64,000 bases of DNA from an uncultured Alphaproteobacteria bacterium. GTDB taxonomy: Bacteria; Pseudomonadota; Alphaproteobacteria; Caulobacterales; Hyphomonadaceae. The translations under genes were made by a program, and so were the position numbers. The stretch covers positions 48,614-112,613 of the forward strand of contig CAIKWZ010000024.1 of assembly GCA_903831255.1 (NCBI GenBank), in the 5' to 3' direction. Below the pieces are notes generated by a model. The model saw only the letters and a program-made list of their open reading frames with translations. It was not told where the DNA came from and searched no databases. This document shows, one piece after another, positions 1 through 9,090 of the stretch (its first letter is position 1; the number at the start of each line of letters is the position of its first letter).

Positions 1-81
1 GAAGCCGAGCTTGGCCAAGTGACGAGAATGATGAACCGAGCCATCGAAACCGCTCAGGCGCAGCAGAGCATAGGACAGTAA
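1..81 (+). CDS. C-terminal end of an unidentified protein (partial)
   Basis: Frame 1 is open from the window edge and ends with TAA at 79-81, giving 26 residues rich in Gln, Ala and Arg (ending AQAQQSIGQ). A good intrinsic terminator follows about 25 bp later, which supports this being the end of a real transcribed gene. The fragment is too short to name a family. Confidence 0.6.
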   Translation, partial: EAELGQVTRMMNRAIETAQAQQSIGQ

Positions 82-102
82 TTCAGCGGCCCGAATGCAA
101 AC

Positions 103-139
103 AAGGCGGGTGGCCCGAAAAGGCTCACCCGCCTTTTTT
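103..139 (+). terminator. Rho-independent terminator
   Basis: A 10-bp stem (AAGGCGGGTG at 103-112 pairing with CACCCGCCTT at 126-135) is followed by a run of T up to 139. It lies directly downstream of the partial gene at the left edge and before the ABC transporter gene, so it probably insulates the two units. Confidence 0.85.
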
Positions 140-180
140 GATGGACGGACCGCTGTTCTGACAGGAGCCTAGAGGTCGTC

Positions 181-942
181 ATGGAGACTGAGGATTACGC
201 GCTGAAAATCAGCCAGGTGCGAAAATCCTATGGCGACAAGGCCGCCGTCGACGGACTGAACCTATGTGTCCGTCGGGGGGAGCTTTATGCGCTGCTCGGC
301 CCCAACGGCGCTGGCAAGACAACGACTCTCCGGATGGTTGCAGGACTGCTCAGCCCGGATTCCGGCGACATCTCAGTCATGGGTGTGAATGTCAAAACCG
401 ACCCCATAGGCGCCAAGCGTATGCTCGCCTGGCTGCCGGATGAGCCGATGCTGTATGACCGGCTGACGGCGTGGGAATATCTCGAATTCATGGCCGGCCT
501 ATGGTCCGTGCCCAGCGACATCGCGCACTCGAGAGCCGAAGAGCTTCTCAAGCTCATGTCTCTCTGGGACAACAGAAATCAGCAGTGCCAGACCTTTTCC
601 AGGGGCATGAAGCAAAAGGCGGTTCTCGCCGGCGCGCTGATCCATGACCCGCAGGTGCTGATGCTCGACGAGCCCCTCACCGGCCTCGATGCACCCTCCT
701 CGCGCATGGTGAAAGAGCTTCTCAAGCAACGAACCGCCGCAGGCAAATGCGTGATCCTGACAACCCACATTCTCGATGTCGCTGAACGAATGGCGGACCG
801 CATCGGCATTATCGCTGCCGGCAAGCTCCTGGCTGAAGGGCGTCTTGAAGACCTTCAGCTGCGCTCCGGCGAGACGAAGGGAACTCTTGAAGATGTGTTT
901 CTTTCCCTCACCAAGACAAACGATGCGGATGCTGTGGAATGA
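181..942 (+). CDS. ABC transporter ATP-binding protein (ABC-2 type exporter)
   Basis: This 253-residue cytoplasmic ATPase should drive the membrane protein encoded directly behind it. The nucleotide-binding fold is complete: Walker A GPNGAGKTT at residues 40-48, an ABC signature of the FSRGMKQK type at 139-146, Walker B LMLDEPLTGLD at about 160-170, and the switch His in TTH at 194-196. The GMKQ form of the signature is typical of ABC-2/drug or polysaccharide exporters rather than importers. The stop codon overlaps the permease start as ATGA, which indicates translational coupling. The substrate cannot be read from the sequence. Confidence 0.9.
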   Translation: METEDYALKISQVRKSYGDKAAVDGLNLCVRRGELYALLGPNGAGKTTTLRMVAGLLSPDSGDISVMGVNVKTDPIGAKRMLAWLPDEPMLYDRLTAWEYLEFMAGLWSVPSDIAHSRAEELLKLMSLWDNRNQQCQTFSRGMKQKAVLAGALIHDPQVLMLDEPLTGLDAPSSRMVKELLKQRTAAGKCVILTTHILDVAERMADRIGIIAAGKLLAEGRLEDLQLRSGETKGTLEDVFLSLTKTNDADAVE

Positions 943-2486
943 AGCGGCCGGGCGCCCTCTGGCTACTCCGGCATGAGCTCCGCCTGGGCTTGAGAGGTCT
1001 ATCCGGAGGATCGCCCTATGGGCCCATTCTGATCGCCGTTGGGGCTGTCGTCTGGACCATGGTCTCCTGGGTCTTCGCTGCGCCGATCGCTAAAATCCTT
1101 CCCCCGTTTCCATTTCCGCCGTCCACCGGACTGCTGACAGCCCTTCTCGTGATCAGCGCAGGCCTGGCTGCATCCGCGTGCCTGATGCTCAGCCAGGCGA
1201 TTACAATTACGGTCAGTCAGATCTACACGCGTAACGATCTCAGCCTTCTGTTTTCGTCTCCCGTGAAACCCTGGACGGTGCTCGTGGTCAGAGCCACCTC
1301 CATCGCGATGCAGGTCTGTCAGACCTACGTACTGCTAGCCGGACCGGCTATTGTCTGCCTTGCCGTCAGCCATTCTCCCGTCTGGCTGTTTGCCCTGGTC
1401 TGCATCGTCCTGCTCGGCGTCATGTCCACAGGGGTAGGACTTCTCATCGTTCTTTGGCTCTTTCGCACGATCGGGCCGAAACTCACGAAGACGATGGCGC
1501 AGATCTTCAGCGTGATTATCGGCGCCTCAATTTTTCTGGCGTTCCAAGCCTACAACATCGGCAGATCTTTCGACCTGCTTGAGCTTCCGAAGCGAGCGTC
1601 GTCCATCATCAAGGATCCGGACGTGCTCTGGCTCCTGCCCGCTCGAGCCGTTCTGGGGGACGGGACATCCCTTTTTCTTCTCGCCCTTGTCAGCGGCGCG
1701 ATCTTCCTGGTCGGGGTCTTTCTCTTCAGTCGTCATTTCGTATCCGACGTCGCCTCAGCGCTTTCCGTGGGCGCTGTGCGAAAGTCAGAGCCCGGACGAA
1801 CACAGCGGATGACAACCAATCTCACGAGCGCGATCTTCTGGAAGGAACTCAAACTCCTGGGACGCGATCCGCTTCTGATCACATCGATCGGCATGCAGCT
1901 GGCTTTCATGGCTGTGTATCTCCTGCCGCTGCTGTTCGTTCTGACAACTCTGGGAGAGCCCTCAGACGCTGACGTTTTCCGTTACGCAGCCCTTGCCTCC
2001 GGGCTGACGCTCTTCTCCGCAAACCTAGCCTTCTCGCTGACGTGGATCTCGGTCTCGGCAGAAGACTGCCCCGATCTCATCGCATCCGCACCCGTGCGAA
2101 GCCGGGATATCGATATGGCGAAGGCCAGGGCCGCGCTCGCGCCGATTGTCATTGTGTTCACCCCCCTGGTTGCGGGGCTTGTGATCCTCTCGCCGACCGC
2201 AGGCGTTTGCGCAGCGCTCGGTTGCACGGCGGCCACCTTAAGCGCAGTCGCCATTCAGCTCTGGAGGCGCGTCCCAGCCCGCAGAAGCGATTTCCAAAAG
2301 ACGAACGGAAGCCCCAACCTGACGGCAACCCTTGGCCAGCTTCTCGTCACCTCATGCCTGAGCGGAGCCGTCGCAGTCGGGGCCGGCGGACTTCCCTGGC
2401 TCGCCATTCCGCTGCTCCTCATCGGTGCGGCTGTCCTCGGGGCGCTTAAGCCGGCAACCTCAAAAACTCATCTGCCGCGATCCTGA
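939..2486 (+). CDS. ABC exporter membrane subunit
   Basis: A 515-residue polytopic membrane protein, start ATG overlapping the upstream ATPase stop by 4 nt. Many hydrophobic segments are visible, for example around residues 20-45, 60-90, 120-145, 150-175 and 185-205, with more in the C-terminal half. Length and layout suit a fused two-half ABC-2 type permease. Its pairing with the ATPase is the main evidence for function. No periplasmic-binding or accessory subunit is nearby, as expected for an exporter. The transported molecule is unknown. Confidence 0.8.
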   Translation: MKRPGALWLLRHELRLGLRGLSGGSPYGPILIAVGAVVWTMVSWVFAAPIAKILPPFPFPPSTGLLTALLVISAGLAASACLMLSQAITITVSQIYTRNDLSLLFSSPVKPWTVLVVRATSIAMQVCQTYVLLAGPAIVCLAVSHSPVWLFALVCIVLLGVMSTGVGLLIVLWLFRTIGPKLTKTMAQIFSVIIGASIFLAFQAYNIGRSFDLLELPKRASSIIKDPDVLWLLPARAVLGDGTSLFLLALVSGAIFLVGVFLFSRHFVSDVASALSVGAVRKSEPGRTQRMTTNLTSAIFWKELKLLGRDPLLITSIGMQLAFMAVYLLPLLFVLTTLGEPSDADVFRYAALASGLTLFSANLAFSLTWISVSAEDCPDLIASAPVRSRDIDMAKARAALAPIVIVFTPLVAGLVILSPTAGVCAALGCTAATLSAVAIQLWRRVPARRSDFQKTNGSPNLTATLGQLLVTSCLSGAVAVGAGGLPWLAIPLLLIGAAVLGALKPATSKTHLPRS

Positions 2487-2535
2487 GTCCCCTTCCGCCT
2501 CAGGAAGGCTCTCGCTCCCGGAACGCCAGGCCCCA

Positions 2536-2563
2536 GCGCGTAGGGAGTATCCGCCCTACGCGC
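2536..2563. terminator. Bidirectional hairpin terminator between convergent genes
   Basis: A perfect 10-bp inverted repeat, GCGCGTAGGG at 2536-2545 and CCCTACGCGC at 2554-2563 with an 8-nt loop, sits in the 112-bp gap between the convergent ABC permease and hydroxyacyl-CoA dehydrogenase genes. There is no long T-run on either side, so termination strength is uncertain. Confidence 0.6.
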
Positions 2564-2598
2564 CTGCCATCAGACGATCCCGGAAACGCTCCGACTGC

Positions 2599-3891
2599 TT
2601 AAAGGGAGGCGAAACGCCCACCCTCATTCACTAGCCGCACCAGCAGATCCGACGGCGAATAGAGCGCGGGGTCCATCGAACTCACCTTGCTAAGAACCCG
2701 ATCAAGTCCAACGTGGTCCCCAAGGAACATCGGACCGCCCTTGTCTGCCGGCCATCCATAGCCGTTGAGCCACACGACATCGATGTCCGATGAACGCTGC
2801 GCTTTGCCCTCCTCGAGGATCTTCGCGCCCTCGTTGATCATCGGGAATATGCACTCCTCGATGATTTCCTCCTGGCTCGCCGTGCGCTTCGGGAGGCCTT
2901 TCTCAGCCACGATCTCGCGGATGACGCCCTCAACCACCGGCGAGGGTCGACCGACACGCTGGGCGTCATAGTCGTAGAAACCAGCGCCGGTCTTCTGGCC
3001 GCGACGGTCCATCTCGCACAGCCTGTCACGGAGCGGGTTCTGCGTCTTTGCGCCTGGCTTCCAGCCGATATCAAGGCCGGCCAGATCACTCATCTGAAAC
3101 GGTCCCATCTTGAACCCGAACGCGTTCAGTGCGGCGTCAATCTCCCACGGCATCACACCCTGATAGACAAGGGACTGGGCCGCCGACTGGCGCTTGGCGA
3201 GCATACGGTTGCCGACGAAGCCCGGACACACGCCGACCAGGGTTGCGACCTTTTCAATCTTGCGCGCCAGATCCATTGAGGTTGCGATAACGTCGGCGGA
3301 TGTCTTTTCGCCGCGGACAATCTCAAGCAGCTTCATTACGTTCGCCGGTGAGAAGAAATGCAAACCGATGACATCCTCGGGTCGGCGGGTCACGGATGCG
3401 ATCTCGTCGATATTGAGATAGGACGTATTGCTCGCGAGGATGGCTCCAGGCCGGCAGATGGCGTCGAGACGCCGAAAGACATCCTTTTTGATGTCCATGT
3501 CCTCGAAGACGGCTTCAATGACCAGATCACAGTCCGCCAGAGCCTCGAGGCTGAGCGATCCCGAAAGGTGTCCCATGCGCACCGCCACCTCCTCAATCGG
3601 AAAGCGCCCCTTTGCGGCCGAGTTTTCGTAGTTTTTCCTGATCACCCCGAGACCGCGGTCGAGCGCATCCTGCTTCATCTCGACAATGCAAACAGGGACG
3701 CCAGCATTTGCAAAGTTCATTGAGATCCCTCCGCCCATCGTCCCGGCTCCGATAACGCCCACCTTGCGGATCGGACGAAGAGCGACGCCGGATGGCAGGC
3801 CGTCGACAACCCAGGCCTTTCGGGTCGACTCCGAGATGTAAGCGGAGATTTCGGCGGCAGGAGCGGCGGGGGCGGCAAGAGACTGAGTCAT
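2599..3891 (-). CDS. 3-hydroxyacyl-CoA dehydrogenase (stand-alone, FadB/FadJ-type)
   Basis: This 430-residue enzyme should oxidise L-3-hydroxyacyl-CoA to 3-ketoacyl-CoA with NAD+ in beta-oxidation or a related CoA pathway. The Rossmann motif [11 protein letters not shown] is at residues 45-55, the catalytic His of the GLHFFSPA motif at 178, and the partner Glu at 190. The sequence from about residue 38 resembles the dehydrogenase half of bifunctional FadB/FadJ proteins. The N-terminal enoyl-CoA hydratase domain is absent, and no crotonase fragment lies upstream on this strand. The gene is divergent from a CMD-family/SDR pair, 200 bp away. Confidence 0.88.
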   Translation of the reverse strand: MTQSLAAPAAPAAEISAYISESTRKAWVVDGLPSGVALRPIRKVGVIGAGTMGGGISMNFANAGVPVCIVEMKQDALDRGLGVIRKNYENSAAKGRFPIEEVAVRMGHLSGSLSLEALADCDLVIEAVFEDMDIKKDVFRRLDAICRPGAILASNTSYLNIDEIASVTRRPEDVIGLHFFSPANVMKLLEIVRGEKTSADVIATSMDLARKIEKVATLVGVCPGFVGNRMLAKRQSAAQSLVYQGVMPWEIDAALNAFGFKMGPFQMSDLAGLDIGWKPGAKTQNPLRDRLCEMDRRGQKTGAGFYDYDAQRVGRPSPVVEGVIREIVAEKGLPKRTASQEEIIEECIFPMINEGAKILEEGKAQRSSDIDVVWLNGYGWPADKGGPMFLGDHVGLDRVLSKVSSMDPALYSPSDLLVRLVNEGGRFASL

Positions 3892-4091
3892 GGCGGGTCC
3901 TCAATTTGGCTTCTGGCGGCGAAGCGCCGCCTCACGCAATTGCTGTCTTCCGTGCCGCGCCCCCGAAGCGACGTCAACATCTGGCGGACATTCGAGACGC
4001 CCCCCCTTGCTGGGAGCCTGGGGCCGGGCCAGCTTCATACTCCCGGGAGGCTGATCAGGGCCGCGAATCTGGAAATACGGAAAGGATCCCC

Positions 4092-4670
4092 ATGAGACTT
4101 CATTCCCCGCGAATCCCGCCCCTCGATGATCGCGACTTCAGCGAGGAACAAAGTGCGATCGCTGAAACCCAGCGGGGACGGGACGGTCGGCTGCTGAACA
4201 TCTTTCGAACGCTCGCACATGCGCCCGAAGCCCTTAAATCCTTCCTCGCCTGGGGCGGCTACATCCTCTCCGATCGAAACTCCCTGCCCGCCCGAGAGAG
4301 AGAAATGGCGATCCTGCGCATCGGCTATCTCTGCCGCTCCGGGTATGAGTGGACGCAGCACCATCGAATTGGCCTGCGTTGCGGACTGACCGCCGAGGAG
4401 ATCGAACGGATCAAGACTGGTGCGACCGCACCCGGTTGGACCCGCGCCGAGCGCTCTCTTCTGGAAGCATGTGATGAGCTTCACACGTCCCAGTTCATCG
4501 CGGAGGCGACCTGGACAGCGCTGCTCGCCGATTACTCCTCCAGGCAGGCGATGGACCTTGTCATGACGGCGGGTCAATACACGCAGGTCTGCATGATGCT
4601 GAATACATTCGGGATCCAGCTGGATGAGGGTCAGGTCCTGGATCGGGACCTCGATCAGAGACGAGGCTGA
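4092..4670 (+). CDS. Carboxymuconolactone decarboxylase family protein
   Basis: A 192-residue soluble protein of the CMD/AhpD-like all-helical fold. The segment around residues 70-105 (REREMAILRIGYLCRSGYEW, then QHHRIGLRCGL) is the hallmark of the family. It keeps one Cys and the downstream His rather than a CxxC pair, so it resembles CMD-like proteins more than AhpD peroxidase. I chose ATG 4092 because it has a strong AAAGGA ribosome site and matches the family N-terminus; the frame is open further upstream without similarity. It ends 1 nt before an SDR gene, so the two are probably co-transcribed. The substrate is unknown. Confidence 0.82.
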   Translation: MRLHSPRIPPLDDRDFSEEQSAIAETQRGRDGRLLNIFRTLAHAPEALKSFLAWGGYILSDRNSLPAREREMAILRIGYLCRSGYEWTQHHRIGLRCGLTAEEIERIKTGATAPGWTRAERSLLEACDELHTSQFIAEATWTALLADYSSRQAMDLVMTAGQYTQVCMMLNTFGIQLDEGQVLDRDLDQRRG

Positions 4671-4671
4671 C

Positions 4672-5469
4672 ATGGTCGGGCGGATCGAGGGGCGCACAGC
4701 GATCATCGTCGGCGCCGGCCAGACCCCAGGTGAGACGATTGGAAACGGTCGGGCGATGGCTATGCTGTTCGCACGCGAGGGAGCGCATGTATGGTGCGCC
4801 GACATCAACCTGGAGAGTGCGGAAGAGACCGCTCGCCTCGTGACGGAGGCCGGGGGACAGGCCTCGGCTATACAGGTCGATGTATCGCGCAGCGCCGATT
4901 GCGCCCGGCTGATCGAACAGGTGCAGGCGCGCAGCGGAACCATCGACATTCTGGTCAATAATGTCGGGATCGGAGCGAACGACGCTCCCGCGCACGCCAT
5001 TGAAGAAGACGTGTTTGATCGCATCCTGGCGACCAACCTGAAATCCATGGCGATGACTATCCGTCACGCCCTTCCCCTGATGCGGGCCCAGCGGAGCGGC
5101 GCCATCCTGAACATCTCCTCGGTCGCCTCGCTTGGCGGCCATAACATGCTTGCCTATGAGGTCTCTAAGGCCGGAGTTAACAGACTGACGCTCTCGGTGG
5201 CCCTCTCAAACGCGCGATATGGTGTGCGGTGTAACGCGATCCTCCCGGGCCTGATGGATACGCCAATGGCCATCGAGGGCCATTCCAAGGCCCGCGATGT
5301 CACTCCCGAGAGCCTTCGACAGGAACGCCATAAGCGCGTCCCGATGGGCCACATGGGGACTGGGTGGGACACTGCGAAGGCGGCGGTCTTTCTGTGCTCA
5401 TCCGATGCCGAGTTCATCACCGGGGTCATGCTGCCGGTCGATGGCGGTATGTCTGCCCGAACAGGCTGA
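4672..5469 (+). CDS. Short-chain dehydrogenase/reductase (SDR)
   Basis: A 265-residue classical SDR that oxidises or reduces an unknown alcohol/ketone with NAD(P). The cofactor motif is a TGxxxGxG variant (GAGQTPGETIGNG, residues 11-23), followed by the NNVG structural motif, a catalytic Ser in NISS and a YxxxK pair (YEVSK). The C-terminal substrate loop ends with the common VDGGM. Start ATG 4672 is 1 nt after the CMD-family stop and has GAGG in front; a start 48 nt upstream is possible but would overlap. A dehydrogenase role linked to the CMD protein and the divergent hydroxyacyl-CoA dehydrogenase is inference. Confidence 0.88.
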   Translation: MVGRIEGRTAIIVGAGQTPGETIGNGRAMAMLFAREGAHVWCADINLESAEETARLVTEAGGQASAIQVDVSRSADCARLIEQVQARSGTIDILVNNVGIGANDAPAHAIEEDVFDRILATNLKSMAMTIRHALPLMRAQRSGAILNISSVASLGGHNMLAYEVSKAGVNRLTLSVALSNARYGVRCNAILPGLMDTPMAIEGHSKARDVTPESLRQERHKRVPMGHMGTGWDTAKAAVFLCSSDAEFITGVMLPVDGGMSARTG

Positions 5470-5529
5470 ACGCTGACTGCGACGCTTGGCCGGCTGGACG
5501 TCCGATCGCGGCTGGAGAACATCAGGGGC

Positions 5530-5958
5530 ATGACAACGGTTTCACAGCCTCCTAAGCGAGACATCTGGCTTTCCATCAGGAGAGGCTTGAGGCTCCGCTG
5601 CCCGAGTTGCGGAGAAGGCTCTTTGCTCGAGGGTTATCTCAAACCTCGAGCCGCCTGTTCCCGCTGCGGAGAGGATATGAGCGCCCTACGCGCTGATGAC
5701 GGACCCGCATGGGCCACGATCCTCCTGGTTGGCCACCTGGTTTCACCCGCCTTCGTCATTTTCGCCAGGCCTGACGCCGCCGATACGATTGCGCCATTCC
5801 TCGTCATTGCGGGTCTGGTCCTGATCCTGACGCTCCTCATCCTTCCACGAATGAAGGGTCTCTTCATGGGCGCTATCTGGGCTTCAAGGGCCGGCGACAG
5901 CTCAGAGGCCCATGAAAAAGCCCACCCCGGAGAGACAGCCGCCGAAGGTCCCATGTGA
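5530..5958 (+). CDS. DUF983 family membrane protein
   Basis: A 142-residue protein with an N-terminal zinc-ribbon-like pair (CPSC near residue 19 and CSRC near 38), then the short D-GPAWATILLVGH segment and two hydrophobic helices at about 60-80 and 85-108. This is the layout of DUF983, small inner-membrane proteins common in alphaproteobacteria and often near cytochrome oxidase genes, though no oxidase is seen here. It lies 60 bp after the SDR gene on the same strand. The C-terminal 30 residues are polar. The biochemical role is not established. Confidence 0.8.
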   Translation: MTTVSQPPKRDIWLSIRRGLRLRCPSCGEGSLLEGYLKPRAACSRCGEDMSALRADDGPAWATILLVGHLVSPAFVIFARPDAADTIAPFLVIAGLVLILTLLILPRMKGLFMGAIWASRAGDSSEAHEKAHPGETAAEGPM

Positions 5959-6000
5959 TCGCCGGGGTCGTCCGGAACGCCGTCAGGCCTCAGGATGCCG

Positions 6001-9000
6001 TCAGAGCTCACCGCTGCGCAGAAGCTCGTCATCCTCAGGCGTACGCGGGGTCGTAAGGCGAGCGGCCTTTGGGTTCAGCCAGCGTTCGAAGTCATCGACG
6101 ATCTTGTAGACGGCCGGAACCAGAACGAGCGACAGCAGGGTCGAGGAGATCAAGCCGCCTATCACCGCAACCGCCATGGGCTGACGGAAGTCGGCTCCCT
6201 CGCCGATACCCAGGGCGGTCGGCAGCATTCCCGCAGACATGGCGACCGTTGTCATCACGATCGGTCTCGCTCTCTCCCGACACGCCGCGATCAAGGCGTC
6301 CCGGGCGCCGCGGCCCTCGCGTTCCGCTTCGATTGCAAACTCCACGAGAAGAATAGAGTTCTTCGCCGCCAGCCCCAACAGCATCAGCATACCGATCAGG
6401 ACGGGCATGGTCACGTCCAGCTGCGTCACGAACAAAGCGATCACCGCCCCGGAAAACGATAGCGGAAGCGCTGAGAGAATAACCACAGGCTTAAAGATCG
6501 AGCGGAACAGCAGAACGAGCACGCAATAGATGAAGGCGACCCCGGCCAGCATGGCGAAAACGATGCCGCCGAACAGCTCTCCCATCGCCTGTTCCTGTCC
6601 GATCGATGCCCGTTTGACATCCGAAGGAAGGTTCCGGATTGTCGGGGTCGCATTGATCGCGGCCGTCGCATCCCCTGCGGCGACACCAGCTGCGTAATCG
6701 GCCTGAACGGATGCTCGACGTTCCCGATCAAAACGCTGGATTTTCCCCGGTCCGGGCGCGAAGCCGATGTCGGCAACCGCTCCCAACGTCGTCATCCCGC
6801 CATCACGCGTCGGCACGCGCAGATTCTCAAGAACTCGCAGATCCGTTCTCACTTCCTCGGGGAAGCGAACGCGAATAGGCAACCGTCGCTTGCCTTCGGA
6901 GAATTTTGCAGAATTGGCCTCTATGTCTCCTGTAGTCGCAATACGCGCCACGGCAGCGATCGCATCCGCAGACACATTCAGGCGAGCCGCCTCGGCAGGC
7001 CTCGGTCGAATGATCAGCTCAGGTCCCGGAGGCGCAGGCGACAAACGCGGATTGCTGATTTCCGGAACGGCTCGCAGATCCTGCAGGAGAGACAGCTGGG
7101 CCTTCTGGAGCGCATCTACATTCTCGCTGGAAAGGATCACGTCGACGTCCGTCGATCCCCCGCCGGGGCCCGCCTCAGACGATGCCACCCGGATATCCGG
7201 GATCTGAAAGAGCGCAGGCTGCACCTTCTGACGGATCGCGTCTGTGGAAAGCGTCCGCTCCTCCCTGAGCACCGCTGTCGCACGGCCGCTCGCGAGATTG
7301 CCGTTCGCTCCGCTGGATCCCACAACGATGAAGACATGCTCCACATCCGGTTCAGCCAGGAGAATATCCGTCAACTCGCCCGCCGCACGCTGCATGCTCG
7401 AGCGCGTCGTCCCTGGAGGACCCTCGAGCGAGAAATCGACATAGCCTGGATCCTCTGTCGGGATGAATCCAGCCGGCACCATCGACCCGATGGCGATCGC
7501 CCCAAAAAAGGAGACCGCGCCAAGGACAGACGCCAGCCACGGGCGATCGATGCACCAGGTGAGCGATCGCTCATAGAAGCGGGGAAGCTGGCGAGCGTCA
7601 TGAAGAGATGTCGCAGGCTTCAGGAAATAGGCCGCCATGAGCGGGGTAACCAGGCGGGCGACGAGCAGCGAGAAGATGACCGCAACAGCCACCGTAATCC
7701 CGAATTCCTTGAAGAACTGACCGGAGATGCCTTTAATGAAAGACACGGGAAGGAACACGACTGCGATCGCGGCAGTCGTGGCGACCACCGCCAATCCGAT
7801 GGCGTCAGCGCCCTCCATGGCCGCCCGGAACGGGGTCGCCCCCGCCTGTGTCCTCTTCTGGATGTTCTCAATTTCAACGATGGCGTCGTCCACCAGGATG
7901 CCGATCACAAGGGTCAAACCAAGGAGCGTGACGACATTCAGACTGAAGCCCATCGTTCCGATCACGAAAAAGGTCGGGATCAGCGACAAAGGCATGGCGG
8001 TGGCGGCGATCAGCGTTGAACGCCAGTCCCTCAGAAAGAAGAAGACCACAAGGGCTGCGAGAACCATTCCCTCGAGCAGCACATGGACCGTCGCCTCATA
8101 ATTGGCGCGTGTGTCGTCGACGATTGAGACGATCTTTGTGACCGTGACCCCGGGATTGGCCGCCAGAAGGCGATCCAGCGCCTCCTTGACCCCATCATCA
8201 ACCTGAACCTCGCTCGCCTCGTCGACTTTGATCACCTGAAAGCCGACAACCGGACGACCGTCGAGACGGGCGAATCCGCGCTCCTCGCCGGAGCCGTCCC
8301 CGACATCCGCCACATCCGAAAGCCGCACATAGGCCCCGGTTCGAAGCGGAATGGTCAGATTGCGAAGCTCTTCGACTGTCGCCGTCTCGTTGACCACGCG
8401 AACCGTACTTTCCGCGCCCCCGACCTCCGCGCGGCCGCCGCCGAAATTGCGGAAGTTCTGCCGCAGCGCATCATTGATCTGCGCGGCGGTAACGCCGAGA
8501 GCCCCCATCCGAACCGGGTCCAGGGTCACGTTGATCTCGCGATTAACACCCCCGATACGAGAGACCTGACCAACGCCTGGAACTGTCTGAAGGGTCCTCG
8601 CCAGGGTGTCGTCGATGAACCACGAAAGACTGGTTGGCGACATAGACGGCGCTGAGACCGCATAGGTCACAATCGGAAGGCCCGTGAAATCGAGGGCGTC
8701 CACGCGCGGCGGCTCAATCCCAGCGGGCAGCTCGATACGAATCTGATCGATCTTGGAGCGAACCTCGTCCTTCACCTTTTCGATCGGGGTTCCGATATTA
8801 AACTGAACGAGCGTCTGAGAAACGCCGAGGCTCACGTCTGAGCTTATGGATTCCACGCTCGGAATGCCGGAGATCGCATTTTCCACCAGGCGCGTGACCT
8901 GATTCTCCATCTCCGTCGGAGCGGCGCCATCCTGGACGACCGTGACAGCGACCACCGGAAAGGCGACATTGGGAAATTGTTTGATCGGCAATTCGAAATA

Positions 9001-9090
9001 GGAAATCAGACCTGCAACGGTTGCGACCGCAAAAGCCACAACCACAGGAATAGGATTTCTGATCGCCCAGCTTGAAATCTGCAGGTTCAT
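6001..9090 (-). CDS. RND efflux transporter permease (AcrB/HAE1-like)
   Basis: A 1029-residue inner-membrane proton/drug antiporter, the normal length for the AcrB/MexF family. TM1 lies near residues 12-30, and large periplasmic loops follow TM1 and TM7. The TM4 segment GILVDDAIVEIENI carries the paired acidic residues used in proton relay. A hydrophobic block at about 330-480 is repeated near 860-1000, the internal duplication expected. The start overlaps the adaptor stop as ATGA, so adaptor and permease are coupled. No outer-membrane TolC-type partner is encoded in the window. Control by the divergent TetR gene is likely. Confidence 0.95.
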   Translation of the reverse strand: MNLQISSWAIRNPIPVVVAFAVATVAGLISYFELPIKQFPNVAFPVVAVTVVQDGAAPTEMENQVTRLVENAISGIPSVESISSDVSLGVSQTLVQFNIGTPIEKVKDEVRSKIDQIRIELPAGIEPPRVDALDFTGLPIVTYAVSAPSMSPTSLSWFIDDTLARTLQTVPGVGQVSRIGGVNREINVTLDPVRMGALGVTAAQINDALRQNFRNFGGGRAEVGGAESTVRVVNETATVEELRNLTIPLRTGAYVRLSDVADVGDGSGEERGFARLDGRPVVGFQVIKVDEASEVQVDDGVKEALDRLLAANPGVTVTKIVSIVDDTRANYEATVHVLLEGMVLAALVVFFFLRDWRSTLIAATAMPLSLIPTFFVIGTMGFSLNVVTLLGLTLVIGILVDDAIVEIENIQKRTQAGATPFRAAMEGADAIGLAVVATTAAIAVVFLPVSFIKGISGQFFKEFGITVAVAVIFSLLVARLVTPLMAAYFLKPATSLHDARQLPRFYERSLTWCIDRPWLASVLGAVSFFGAIAIGSMVPAGFIPTEDPGYVDFSLEGPPGTTRSSMQRAAGELTDILLAEPDVEHVFIVVGSSGANGNLASGRATAVLREERTLSTDAIRQKVQPALFQIPDIRVASSEAGPGGGSTDVDVILSSENVDALQKAQLSLLQDLRAVPEISNPRLSPAPPGPELIIRPRPAEAARLNVSADAIAAVARIATTGDIEANSAKFSEGKRRLPIRVRFPEEVRTDLRVLENLRVPTRDGGMTTLGAVADIGFAPGPGKIQRFDRERRASVQADYAAGVAAGDATAAINATPTIRNLPSDVKRASIGQEQAMGELFGGIVFAMLAGVAFIYCVLVLLFRSIFKPVVILSALPLSFSGAVIALFVTQLDVTMPVLIGMLMLLGLAAKNSILLVEFAIEAEREGRGARDALIAACRERARPIVMTTVAMSAGMLPTALGIGEGADFRQPMAVAVIGGLISSTLLSLVLVPAVYKIVDDFERWLNPKAARLTTPRTPEDDELLRSGEL

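Noticed and set aside
3915..3931. GGCGGC...GCCGCC hairpin near the hydroxyacyl-CoA dehydrogenase start
   Set aside because: A 6-bp GC-only stem is expected by chance in this DNA and has no T-run or conserved context.
4035..5048. 337-codon open frame on the minus strand
   Set aside because: It lies opposite the CMD-family and SDR genes, has no recognisable similarity, and is a codon-bias shadow of those genes.
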